Part shown: positions 48,135-59,784 of the stretch, piece after piece
Layout of the letters: each line of letters starts with the position of its first letter
Numbering within the stretch: the stretch's first letter is position 1
DNA from: Ostrinia nubilalis
Taxonomy: Eukaryota; Arthropoda; Insecta; Lepidoptera; Crambidae
NCBI RefSeq assembly: GCF_963855985.1
Contig: NC_087093.1
Location: 5,339,501-5,403,500, forward strand
Reading direction: 5' to 3'
Length of the DNA stretch: 64,000 nucleotides
Notes under the pieces: generated by a model
Seen by the model: only the letters and a program-made list of their open reading frames with translations
Database searches by the model: none
What the model was told of the DNA's origin: nothing
Translations under genes and position numbers: made by a program

Positions 48135-51100
48135 AGAGCTTTCTATAAGTCTACTTGCAAAATAAATTAATTTTTATTTGAATTACACTGAAATAGCATT
48201 TATAGCATTATTCCTTATAGACTTCAGTGAAACAATGTAAGCACATCACACATTTACTTTCTACATTATTACTTCTTGCAAAAACAAAATACCCACATTA
48301 CAAAAGACCCAAACACTGACAAATGGGCTGGGAGAGCGTCTTAAAACGTTCTAAGAATGCGTGTCTCTCAAAAGCAAAGTTAATGAAGAAATACTTGGTG
48401 CGTTGACAAATACATATAAACACTTACGAAATCTCCAAGGAACACACAAGGAAGCCTCATCTGTTCTTTTGAATTGCGACAAAAGCTTTAACCGGAATAC
48501 GAAACTTTTATGGCAGGAATAAAAGAACAATTATTTTAATTAATTGTATAAATGTAGCGGGGTTTCAGTGTTATTTAAGATTGTTTATTTTGCTTTCTGT
48601 AAATATTTGTGGAGGTACTTCAATACTGCAAATATTTTCTTTTTATTCAGCTAGTAATCCATAAAGTATTAATATTATTTTGAACGCGCATGGCACTTCG
48701 GTTGAAGAATGCAATAGTCTCTTAGACTAGTCTGCCAATAATACTCATCCGCACAGACAGTTCAGTATTTCAGTGGTCATGACGCGTATAGAAATTTAGA
48801 AAGCCCGATGATAAAGAGTTTCAAAGTGAGTAAGCTCACAGCTTAAATAAAATTGAAATATTTATTTATTGTTTAGTCCTTAAGCTACTTAGCTAAATGT
48901 TTTATTGCCCACTATACTTACATAAACTACGCCCACGGTCACAAAATTTAGTTATGTATAAGGATAGCAATATCCCGGGGTGAATAAAAAGCAATAACTG
49001 CAAATCTTGATGACTTCACCGGAATAAGAACTAGGACTTGGTATTTATGAAGCTGAAATGTGTTTCTTTATTCCCGAGGCGGGTCCGGACGCGCAAACCC
49101 TATCCACCAATGTTAAGGATTAAATTGCAATAATACGAAGCACTACAAGTGGTTATCGTACACCGCAGCCTAAATGCATTATTGCTTTATGGACCGTATA
49201 CTGTGAGCAGTAAAGGTGCGAGTGGTGTGTAGGTTTCTATGGTGCCATTAACAGTGAGATCGTACAAATTGAGCAAAGTTATGACTTGGCATAAAGATCT
49301 GGTGGAAATACTCCGGTGGCTTGTAAATTTGTGAGCTGAACGTCGAGGGGGATGATAGATGGCGGCGCCCGCGGCGGTCATTAGCTCATTATTGTGATGG
49401 AAATGAACATTTCAATTCCTGACTTGCAGTTTCAATACTGGTAAATAAGTAAATATCACCTGCTGCAGTCGTGAATAGTCAGATGGGGATCTCGTTTAAC
49501 AAGCTACCCGGTGAATAGGCGAAAGATTTAAAGGTAAGTTTTGAAAAGAAACTAGATTCACGAGTCAGGTCGGTGGAGATATCTGTGGTAAAAAGGAGTA
49601 CCTAGGTCTGATTGCTCCCGATTTGAGTAATATTCAAATGTTTTATTTATGCATGAATATAAATTTCGTAACCGGATTTGTATTGTGCATTAGTACCGAG
49701 AGATAGGCACAATGATGATGCATTATTGTCAGAAGTAAGAAACCCAACATCATACTCGTAAATTGATCTGAAATGAAATATTTGAATATTGAAAAATGCC
49801 AATACTTTTTATGTTCGCAATAATTTCAATTGAGACGCAGGCACTGAGTGTTTAATCTAGGCTAGATTAAGGACGGCGGGATTAAGCTTCCGAAAAACAA
49901 TTCCTCACTTCATCCATCACAGCACCGACGGCCGTTTGCAACGTCTCAGTAATTTTTCAAGCGGCAACACCTGAACAATCAGTCCCTTTTTTATTTACAT
50001 AAAAGTGAGACTATTTCGTGGCTATTCTAATAATAAAACCAGTACATATTCCCACTTTCGTGCCAATATTTTCCGCGTTTTCAATTCAACCACTACAATC
50101 AGAACGAATCGAATTCAAATAGATTTTGTAAAAAACGGTTTAATTTCACTCGAACCGAAATGGACGCATTTTATTCGCAAAAAACTAACATCAATCTGTT
50201 ATTCGATACTAAACACTGAACAAAATTAAATCCAAATACTTTATCCGACTACCAAATGCACCGATACTCGTATTTCAGCTATTTGAATAGTAATTGCATT
50301 CGGTCAGATTGAGCTCTAAGCCTTGATTGAGCTGAAAACGTGTCGTTATGCTCACTCTTACGATACTAAGTGATGTTGGAAAGAGACAGAGCGGGTTTGA
50401 GATGAATCTCTGAGAGAGACAGAGTAACGAGACAGTGTACGTGAGCGACATAGATATAAGTAGAGCGTATGCAAGCCACGGATACAAGCTAACAATCGAT
50501 GTGAAACAAATGCTATTGTACTTTTTTATTGTTGTAAGAGCCACTTAATGGCAATATTTACATTTGTGAATGAAAATCTGGATTTACCGAGGCGACAATC
50601 ACACGATACGAGGATCAGGGAATGCACCTTTCGAGCCTAAAAGACCACAAAATGTGAATTGTATTGTCAAATGTACAATTTTTGAAATACAAATATGTAA
50701 TTATAATGTTGACGCGTACCATAATCATCCTTTACGTCCTTGCTAAAACATGTCCATATACATCTGATATGTTATTTAGTCCAGTCCCTATCACGCTCTA
50801 CTTCACGCTAGCGCTTACTCCACGCTTACATAAACGCGTGTTAAATTAACTTCATTCAACGCAAGAGATGCTTAATATTTCTGCGATTTAAATCACAATA
50901 CAATTTTTATTCTTATTACTTTGAACATGTTAAAGGTTTAAAAGTAGATCTAAAATAAAAAGAAACAGAACATTGCTTAAAGGCAACGCAGGTAGGTAGG
51001 TACGTTATATCGCCAGGCCTTGACATAAACAAATCAAGTAACACCATAGGTAAGTACATCGTTTTAACTAAAGATTACGATTTTACCGTCATTAGTAACA

Positions 51101-51800
51101 ACAAGAGTCATGCGATGCCGACTGCTAACGTCGATACAGGCAGAAAACTTTGCCTATAACCGCCACCTGTTGTCCAAAATGGGTACTAGCAGTAATCACC
51201 GTTTAATCTATGCCGGGTCCTCGTAACTCCGCTACCTACTGTTTAAACTAAGGCCTCATTTACATTAGTTATGTTAAATTCTTAATGGCAAGCAAACAAA
51301 TGCATGCAAAATTCTCGCTTGCTTGCTAAACCCACTGATATTATTTCTTTTGTTACTGAGAAAAAAAATAGAAATTAATATTTTATGTGTCCAAAATATT
51401 AATCCATATTGGTTTTACTGATGGCCAGCAAAATAAATTCATACCCTGGGATTAGCCCTGCACAGCACAGCCCATATTAAAAAGAATATTTAATTTTAAT
51501 AAAAAGCTTTGCTTTCACGCAATACCTGCAAAGTTCGGCACAAGCAGGTGGGCCGACATAAAATAATTACGTAAAACTCGCTGAAAATACACCGCAATTT
51601 CGTTAATAATTATCGGTAATAACCTTAATACTCAACACGTGCCAGTAAGCATCAAATAAATATTTAAAGGAATTGGACATAAGAGTACATACTCAATATT
51701 ATTTCAAAAATCTGTGGTTTACTCTTCCAAAGTTTATTGCCAATGCCAAACAGCCGTTTTTAACGAAATAAATGATGATAAAATAGGAGTAAGAAACTTC
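48135..51800. other. Downstream DNA, no gene recognised
   Basis: AT-rich with short ORFs only. Nothing with domain or splice support. Confidence 0.4.
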
Positions 51801-51812
51801 CGCTAGGAATGT

Positions 51813-51962
51813 GAGTCATCATCATCATCATCATTTCAGCCATAGGACGTCCACTGCTGAACATAGGCCTCCCCCAATACTTTCTATGTTGATCGATTTG
51901 TAGCGGCCTGCGTCCAGCGCTTCCCTGCTACCTTTATGATCTCGTCGGTCCACCTCAGCATA
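51813..51962 (-). repeat. RTE-type LINE 3' end with (ATG)n tail
   Basis: Minus-strand translation gives RWTDEIIKVAGKRW, then QAATNRS and GEAYVQQWTSYG plus a stop, followed by a (ATG)n run at 51813. This is the ordinary C-terminus and 3' end of lepidopteran RTE-type elements, 5' truncated here. Confidence 0.8.
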
Positions 51963-52568
51963 ATCTCGTAAAATTGTTGAAAAGGAGATAAACAGTCATT
52001 CGGAGATGTCATTAATAAGAGAGGCTGCAATTGACTTAGTTACGTTTCACTGCTTATCTCAGCACTATACCTAGTATGTGTCTAAGTTAAAATGTAATAT
52101 TACTTCAATGGTATGTGTAGTACCAGTTAGTTTTGCAGGGCAATCAAAACTGCCTCTCCATGGGGCCAATAATACACTCCAAATACACCCCATACATGCT
52201 GCTGTTCATAAGCTAACTTACTAAAATAAATATGTATGCTAATAATAAAATTTTAAACTGCTCGTAAACCAAACTATCATTGTCCATAAAATATCGGATC
52301 AGTGTTCTGAAAACTTCACGTCAGTGGACTTGCCCTGATTCACCCGTGTTTGCTGTCTATGGTCGGTCGTAAAAACCCGTGTGTACGCATCCTAACAAGA
52401 TTGAAGCAGATAGTGAGATGTTGGTTTAGGCCCACGCTCGCGTGATCACGGCTTATTATTATAATCTGGGCGAACAATCACTTACAAGCATAACATTAGG
52501 ATGCGTAGTGGCAGAATTTACGACCCACATATGAGATTATTTTCGTGTTGACACTGAATTTATTTTAC

Positions 52569-52772
52569 ACTAGCTTTTGCCCGCGGCTTCACCCGTGTGA
52601 AATTTAGTGTCACAGATCGGCATAAATTATAGCCTATATGTTAATCTGGGTTACAAACAATAATACTGTAAAGTTTCAACAAAATCCGTTCAGTAGTTTT
52701 TGCGTGAAAGAGTAACAAACATCCAGACATCCAGACATCTAGACATCCAAACTTTCGCATTTATAATATTAT
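52569..52772 (+). repeat. RTE-like 3' tail beside the foldback
   Basis: It starts actagcttttgcccgcggct and is a close relative of the repeat at 473-667. The tail contains a degenerate repeat (acatccagacatccagacat). A TA-targeting foldback sits at its AT-rich 3' end. Confidence 0.75.
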
Positions 52773-53338
52773 ATTATACAGGGTGTCCCGTAATGTAACG
52801 TCAAGCCGGAACTGGGTGTTGAGGCAAGTTATGCTGGTTATCAGAAAAATATTAAAAAAAATCTATGTGGCATATTTTCAAAATAATGGGCATTTAAAAA
52901 AAATCAAAAATTTTTACTCCAGGTGACGGTCTTTTTACTCGGGTTGCCACAAATCTTCACTTTTTCCAAATTTTTTTTTGTTATGTAACCCTGAATAATG
53001 CTTCTCTAAATTGTTATCAAAATTACAAAACCAGCTGCTATAACTTGGATGAAAAAAATACATTATTCCCAAAAAAATTTTCAAAATAAAAATTTTTCCT
53101 AGTTTAAACTGACTGTACTGAAAAAAAATGTACTACGCGAGTGTGGCAAGTGACGTCATAATTTGGCGCATTTAGTAAGGATTCCAAAATGGTATAACAC
53201 TTGGTAAATTCTTGCTGCAATCTACCTTAGTTAAAAATTATTATTCTAATGTGCCCAAAATTCAAGTTTCTGGCTTAAATGAGGTGGAGAAGCCATTTTA
53301 AAAGGTATGAGCGAAACGGAGAGGGCCATCTTACCAAG

Positions 53339-53909
53339 CAGGGATGTTATGGATATCCGTAACCGTAACCGAAACTATCGGATATCCGAAATAAAAAAAT
53401 ATCCATAACCGTAACCGAAACTGATTCAAAAGTTACGGATAGTTTCGGAGAAAGGCGGAGTCTAAGGGTACAATTATTCCAAACTGCAAAACTCTATGAA
53501 ATCTGCAGTATACACGCCGCAGCAGCAATGCCGCGCTGCCGATTTCATAGAGTTTTGCAGTTTGCGGTCTGCGGCCCGTCTTGGAATTGTACCTTAAATC
53601 TTAATATTTGTTACCAACTTGTCTGGCATTCCCTGGCACCATCTAATATGCCAGCCTGTTTAACCTTTATCATACATAGGTGTCCTCTTAGTTGGTACAT
53701 AAAGTAGCTATGTGGGTCACGCAGCATCTTGCTATTTGAATTATACCTACATTTTTGAAATTCTAATAATTCCGTAACCGAAATTATCCGAAACTTTCGG
53801 ATAATCTGAAATGATTTCATATCCGTGACCGTAACCGAAACCGGTATAATATTATTGTAATATCCGTAACCGTATTCATAACCGAAACTTCATATCCTTA
53901 TTATCCCTG
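53339..53909. mobile_element. hAT-like MITE with 8-bp target duplication
   Basis: TTACCAAG occurs at 53331-53338 and 53910-53917. The ends are cagggatgttatggatatcc and, inverted, cagggataataaggatatg. Both ends carry repeated ccgtaaccgaaac / ggatatcc motifs. A third palindromic element sits inside it. Confidence 0.9.
53462..53596. mobile_element. 135-bp palindromic MITE nested in the hAT-like MITE
   Basis: The ends are taagggtacaatt and aattgtacctta. Inner arms caaactgcaaaactctatga and its inverse tcatagagttttgcagtttg flank a GC-rich centre. TAA/TTA ends would suit a Harbinger-like 3-bp target. Confidence 0.8.
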
Positions 53910-54009
53910 TTACCAAGTACAAGTGCAGGCAGAGCAGGTAGTAACGGCGCGCACGCACGGGTGCCTTTTGTCACAGTATGTCAACTACTAATTACTGTCA
54001 TTGTGACAA

Positions 54010-54052
54010 AAGTTTCTGTGACTGACTGTACGGTAGTCAGTCACAGAAACTT
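54010..54052. repeat. Perfect 18-bp hairpin
   Basis: aagtttctgtgactgact, loop gtacggt, then the exact inverse arm. It lies at the inner end of the right foldback arm. Confidence 0.9.
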
Positions 54053-54931
54053 GAATTTTGGGCACATTAGAATAATAATTTTTAACCAAGGTAGATAAAG
54101 TTAAAAACGGGATTATTTCCAAAAAAAACAAAAATTGTCGACAATTACAGCAAGAATTTACCAAGTGTTATACCATTTTGGAATCCTTACTAAATGCGCC
54201 AAATTATGACGTCACATGCCACACTTGCGTAGTACTTTTTTTTTTTCAGTACAGTCAGTTTAAACTAGACAAAATTTTTATTTTGAAATTTTTTTTGGGA
54301 ATAATGTATTTTTTTTATCCAAGCTGGAGCAGCTGGTTTTGTAATTTTGATAACAATTTAGAGAAGCATTATTCAGGGTTACATAACAAAAAAAAAATTT
54401 GGAAAAAGTGAAGATTTGTGGCAACACGAGTAAAAAGACCGTCACCTGGAGTAGAAATTTTTGATTTTTTTTAAATGCCCATTATTTTGAAAATATGCCA
54501 CATAGATTTTTTTTTATATTTTTCTGATAACCAGCACAACTTGCCTCAACACCCAGTTCCGGCTTGACGTTACATTACGGGACACCCTGTATATTATTAT
54601 TATATTAAAATATTAAATATTAATATTAATAAATATTTAATATTAAGTAGGATTTACACCGCGAAGCCATGAAAGAGTGCTGAAATGTTTGAATTGGGAT
54701 TATTAAAATTTAATCTGATTCATGCTATTTTAAAAACAAAAGTATCTATACCTACCTACGGATAGTATTTTCGCATCACATTTGTATGTAGAGCAATCAA
54801 AATCCAGGTTTAATTTCAATGTGACTATCGTGTTATTGTTCAATTCAGCTAAATAATTTTAGTCAGCTGCAAGCAATATCTATTATCAAATGCATTTCGA
54901 ACAACCACAGCGGCGCGTAAACGCCGATATA

Positions 54932-55176
54932 CAGGTTGTTAGGTAAATGGGTTTATAACATAATATGCATATAAATGGTATGGTGAAGTCACAAAATTGA
55001 TACTTATCATCATTTCAATTATTTTAATTTTCATACAAATCTGATTTTATAAATTTTATTTTGTATGAAAATTAAAAAATATTAAAATGATGATATTCTG
55101 ACTTCACCATACCATTTATATACATATGTTAAAATGGGCTAGTGTCGGCTTATAAACCCATTTACCTAACACCCTG
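54932..55176. mobile_element. CAGGGTGTTAGG-family MITE, downstream copy
   Basis: The ends caggttgttaggtaaatggg and cccatttacctaacaccctg are flanked by TA. It is self-complementary through most of its length, and about 343 bp downstream of the large foldback. Confidence 0.9.
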
Positions 55177-55179
55177 TAA

Positions 55180-57140
55180 GTATGTATTTGGTACCCTCAA
55201 AATAAAACGATTGAAGGATTTCCGCAAAGTTGAGAAAAACTACATTTCAAATTACCCAACTTCACATGGTTATTAATATGTAATACTACTTACATATTAA
55301 TAACCATATTAATAACCACCTACTTATTATATTGCACAAAACCCATATTACAACTTCATTGTCTTTTACAGGTCCAAGTAAACGTTTTCATCAACTCTAT
55401 CTCCAAAATAGTCTTATTACCTCTATCCCTTCTTAAGAAGAAGGATTTTACCAGACAGGCAGACAGACAACGACCTGAGGACAACTTAATCCAATTATAA
55501 TTGAATTTACATAGCTCTAGTGCCTACAAAGTCCACTGCACAGCACTAGGCAAGGAAACTAGAGATAACATTAAATATTTACTTTAATTTGCCGATAGAA
55601 CAACATTTAGTATCGGTGGGTATTCTGAGAAAACAGCAGAAGCTACGGCACTAAATTAGCTTTCAATGCTACTTGCGCCCGTAAGCGTTTGCGAATGCAA
55701 TTTGGCGCAATGTATGTAAATAGGTTACATAAACTGGCCGTATAATGTACAGACCTACGCGATAGCTTTTAGTGGTGGGAATGGGAAGGACCGAAGTCCT
55801 TTGGAGTCCTTTTTTTGGAGACCCAATTGGAATCAAAATGTCTCTAAGCACGGTTATCGAATACTCAATACCTACTTACATAAAAGTACTTTAGAACAAG
55901 TTATTTTGAATTGAAATTTCATTTTTAAATAAAATACAAATGACACACATTCAGTGCAAAATCTATTGTCTTCTTCTTTGAGTAGGGAGGTTGTTTACAT
56001 CTTTAAAAACATGAGCAGCTTAGACGAAATGTCGGTTCAAATTAGAATTCAGAACTCTTACTTAAAATTATACTCAGAGTTGGAGTCTCGCAAACTCTGC
56101 CGAAATTAGTTCAGTCTTCAATAGTATTCAAAGGCCGCTTTCCCAACACTAACAGTTTGTGAACCTATTTACAAACAGTTTCAAACTGCTTATTGTTTCA
56201 CTTTTTGTGCTGAATGAGTAATGGCCATGCTCATAAAGCATTTGAATAGTCAAATGCTAAATACATTTTGTCTATTCATCACTTTTCAGTAGAATAATAT
56301 TCTGAAAATTTATCACGAAAAACAATTTCGCAGGCAATGAAACACATTTTTGCGTAGTATTTTTTTATATTTACAAGATTCGGAAGTCCACGCGAGCTTC
56401 CCTCGGGAGATGGAAGCTTCAAAAGCAACTGCTAACACATTCAGCATCGTCCAATCGCAACCACCTGGAAGAGAAAAATCTTTGACTTCAAAAAGAAAAT
56501 CTTCATTATTAGACATACATACCTACTGATATAAATTGTTCAGAACATCATTGAGACAAAGAAGCCCAACAAAATAGTTTTTTTTTTTTTGGGCTATATT
56601 TCAATTCGAGATGTAACTTGAACCATCTGACCGTACACGTCTCAGACCCATATAAATAAAAGGTCTTGGTTGACTCATCGAGTACTAGCCTAACTAGAAA
56701 ACTTTTTACAACACCAAGTTGCAGGAACTGCTATTTTTAAATAATCAAAGTAATTTAAACTGAAATCCAACCAAAAAGGAGTCACCTTGTTGGACTACCA
56801 TGAATTTCATTGTGGCTATGATTATATCCATCAAAGAGTGAGTTTTTACAGTTTCGTTATTGAAAATTCAGGTGCTATAAAATATTCCCGGCTTACAAAA
56901 AAGAGATTTAATATTTTTAAATGCGTTTTATGTGCACAAAATAGAATCGACGTTGATGACGACTGAAAATGTTCCATCGCGTACCTACCTTAAAATAACC
57001 TACTGTTTTTGTTTTAAAGGCCTATGCAAACATTTTTTTTTTACATTACAACGAAACGGATTCACAGTTGAAGTATGAATACAGATAAATGTTGAAAAGC
57101 AAAAACAAATAGTGACCATTATTTACTTTAATTTCTATGT
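55180..57140. other. Downstream DNA, no gene recognised
   Basis: AT-rich with no supportable ORF or RNA gene. Confidence 0.4.
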
Positions 57141-57142
57141 GA

Positions 57143-57375
57143 ATCTATACTAATATTATAAAGCTGAAGAGTTTGTTTGTTTGTTTACTTGAACGCACTA
57201 ATCTCAGGATCAACTGGTCCGATTTAAAAAAAATCTTTCAGTGTTAGATAGCCCATTTATCGAGGAAGGCTTATAGGCCATATTCCATCACACTACGAGT
57301 AATAGGTGCAGAGCAAAAATGAAAAATATTGCGAAAACGGGTTTTCACGCGTACGAAGTCACGGGCACAGCTAGT
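57143..57375 (-). repeat. RTE-like 3' tail, inverse of the 9065 copy
   Basis: From 57375 on the minus strand it starts actagctgtgcccgtgactt and ends aatattagtatagat at 57143. It matches the 9065-9303 repeat along its length. Confidence 0.8.
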
Positions 57376-57379
57376 AAAT

Positions 57380-59425
57380 AAATAAAATAGAGAACTAAGA
57401 ACTTTGAAAACTGTGACAACTAAATACATACATAAAGTTGTATGTATGTTGTAATCAAAGTAATCGTAAACTCAAAGATAGGCAATTGTAGTGTAACTGT
57501 GTATTAATTTTGTAATTGTTTTAGTAACAGCCACAGGAAGAAAACATTTTTTTTGGTTCCTAATGTTAGATCATTGGTGAAGTCAGCATTCTTATTATTC
57601 CTCTATGATGACTTCATAATATTTTTAATACAATAACTTTTTTATCTTTTGCGTTGTCCAAACAAAGCTGGATGGAGAATTCTTGAAGAAGAAATTTTGA
57701 CAACGTTGGTCCTCGTCTTCTAGCAGCGTTACCATCAAAAGTAGCTTAGTTTTAAGCTCATATTTCAAAACTGCAAAACTTTGGATTATATTGACGAAAC
57801 TTCATTCAAACTATCTACTACATACCTCTTTTTAAGAAAAGATAAGTCGCTACTTTGATGCCTTTGCCCAGCTTGTACCAGTGGATACTTAAGTAGGTTT
57901 CTTTTTTCTGTTATGTATAAATCCTTATTTGACGAAATTAAAAGTATATTTTCATTGTTTTTTTTTTTCATTGATTGTTTTCAGTCATATTTAAACGGTT
58001 GAACATAAGCCAGTAAAACCAAAGCTGCGTGCACAGCCAGATTTACATAAATATCAAGCTTCCCTAGGAACATGCCCGCCGAGAAAAAAGAAGTTATTTT
58101 CACTCGGCGAAGTCGTAGATTACGCAAATACGTAGTTTCTGGGCCCCGCGAGCATTTATCACACTTTGGTAGCAAAACTTTCGCTCGGATGCATGATCGA
58201 AACCGCCCTATTAAACCCGCGCTCACCCTATTTGTATTTCGTAAAGAAATATGTCCCGTTTTCTTGAATAATTAGGTACTTGAAACCTTTCAACTTGAAA
58301 CATTCTACCTACTCGCTCGTTAATGAATAAATCAAATGAACGCGTCTAATGAAAGTTAATAATAGGTATTCGAAAGCCCTTCGAGTAGGTACTTGAATGT
58401 GGTGTTAACATTTCGTAAAGGATAACGCTCAATATATTTTATTAACTTAACGCCAAATTCAATTATTATTATATGCTACGAGTAACGTTATAATCAAAGG
58501 AATCCATAATTATTAAAACCTGGTTATTTGTAATTATCTGCCTAAAACAAAGTTTCCGCAATAATAACAACTGATTGCTTTAATTAAAACTCCCGTGTAT
58601 AACTATACCTAATAAATAAATTATAAATATTAACTGAACACTTAAAAACATAAATTAATATTTAAAATTAAATTCATGTTGTAGTCCCAAGTTCTAACTT
58701 GTTTGTGAGAACAATTTGTAATTTATTTTATGTAACTTAGTTAAATTAATTGGTTAGCACACATACAGTAAGTGCACGTAATAATTATTTGGACCTAAAT
58801 AGATTATGTTTTATGTATGTTTATGTTATTTTTACAATATTTCACATTTTGGCCTAGCACTCCCACTTGACATTCATGATGAAATACAACAACAGAATAG
58901 GTATAATAAAGTTAGCAAGGCAAAAACTTCAAACCTTACACTCGCTCAAGCGTAACCCCAACTAGTACCCGAGTAGGGGATAAAAGGAAGGACAACAACT
59001 TGTCCATGTTCCTAAATAATTCAAGTGCGGTCATTATTGTGTGATAAAATTAAAATAAAACATACTGCTCTGTTATCTGTGACGTTTGTCTTGTCGGTGT
59101 AAAAATGGCGAATGTTTAAACCGAATCTCGTTACACGCCGTATATTGTAAGCTTTGGCGGCAACTTATTTATGGTGGGGTGCCAAACTCCCCCCAAAGAG
59201 AAAAATGTTTCCAATGCTGGGCCCGCAGTTACGATATATTAAATTAAAGCAATTTATAAGTCGGCTTACGGCACCCTCGGAAACTCGCCCGCAATGCGAC
59301 TAGAGGGATTCGCCATTTACAAGCGAGGAGGGGCCTTAGCGTCCGCGACAAATTAGGAGGTGTTTTTTGCTTGTTTATTTAGTACTGTAATTAAAAAAAA
59401 TATTTTCGAAGAAATCGTCAATATA
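57380..59425. other. Downstream DNA, no gene recognised
   Basis: AT-rich except a GC-richer patch at about 59130-59360 with no convincing reading frame. Confidence 0.4.
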
Positions 59426-59430
59426 ATATA

Positions 59431-59779
59431 CAGTGTGTCCGGGCATGTAGTGAAAAACTTTAAGGGCGTAATCTATGGACAATTTTATCGATGAAAATAC
59501 TTCAAATTTATTAGTCTACGTCTATTAGTTTCGACGTAATTGTTGAACAAACATACCCCTTCCCAGCGGTTTCCATAGTAATCGGAATAGGTTGTGTGAT
59601 TCTTTCAGGCAGTGCATTTTCGCATGTCGCGTGCGCTTTTAAAAACTAAAAATTAAAAACTTAAATCGATGTAATTTTTCGAGAAATGGGTCAGGCCCCA
59701 AATTTGAAGTATTTTCATCGATAAAATTGTCCATAGATTACGCCCTTAAAGTTTGATCATTACATGCCCGGACACACTG
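59431..59779. mobile_element. TA-flanked MITE, CAGTGTGTCCGGGCATGTA family
   Basis: The ends are cagtgtgtccgggcatgtag and the inverse tacatgcccggacacactg, with TA on both sides. The arms are about 80 bp, including a shared aagggcgtaatctatggaca. The 190-bp centre is non-repetitive and non-coding. Confidence 0.9.
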
Positions 59780-59784
59780 TATAT

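Larger units (their letters stand above)
52779..54589. mobile_element. TA-flanked foldback element with about 500-bp arms
   Basis: The ends are cagggtgtcccgtaatgtaa and the inverse ttacattacgggacaccctg, with TA at 52777-52778 and 54590-54591. The arms 52779-53271 and 54045-54589 are near-identical inverse copies apart from one indel of about 50 bp. The loop holds a hAT-like MITE and a small hairpin. Short ORFs in the arms are by-products. CAGGGTG ends plus TA point to a Tc1/mariner-type or similar non-autonomous family. Confidence 0.9.

Noticed and set aside
54178..54411. 77-residue ORF rich in Phe/Tyr
   Set aside because: It lies within the foldback arm and comes from AT-rich repeat DNA; there is no counterpart protein feature.
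58072..58275. Basic 67-residue ORF (MPAEKKEVIFTRRSRRL...)
   Set aside because: An equally open frame exists on the other strand, there is no family resemblance, and there are no gene signals around it.
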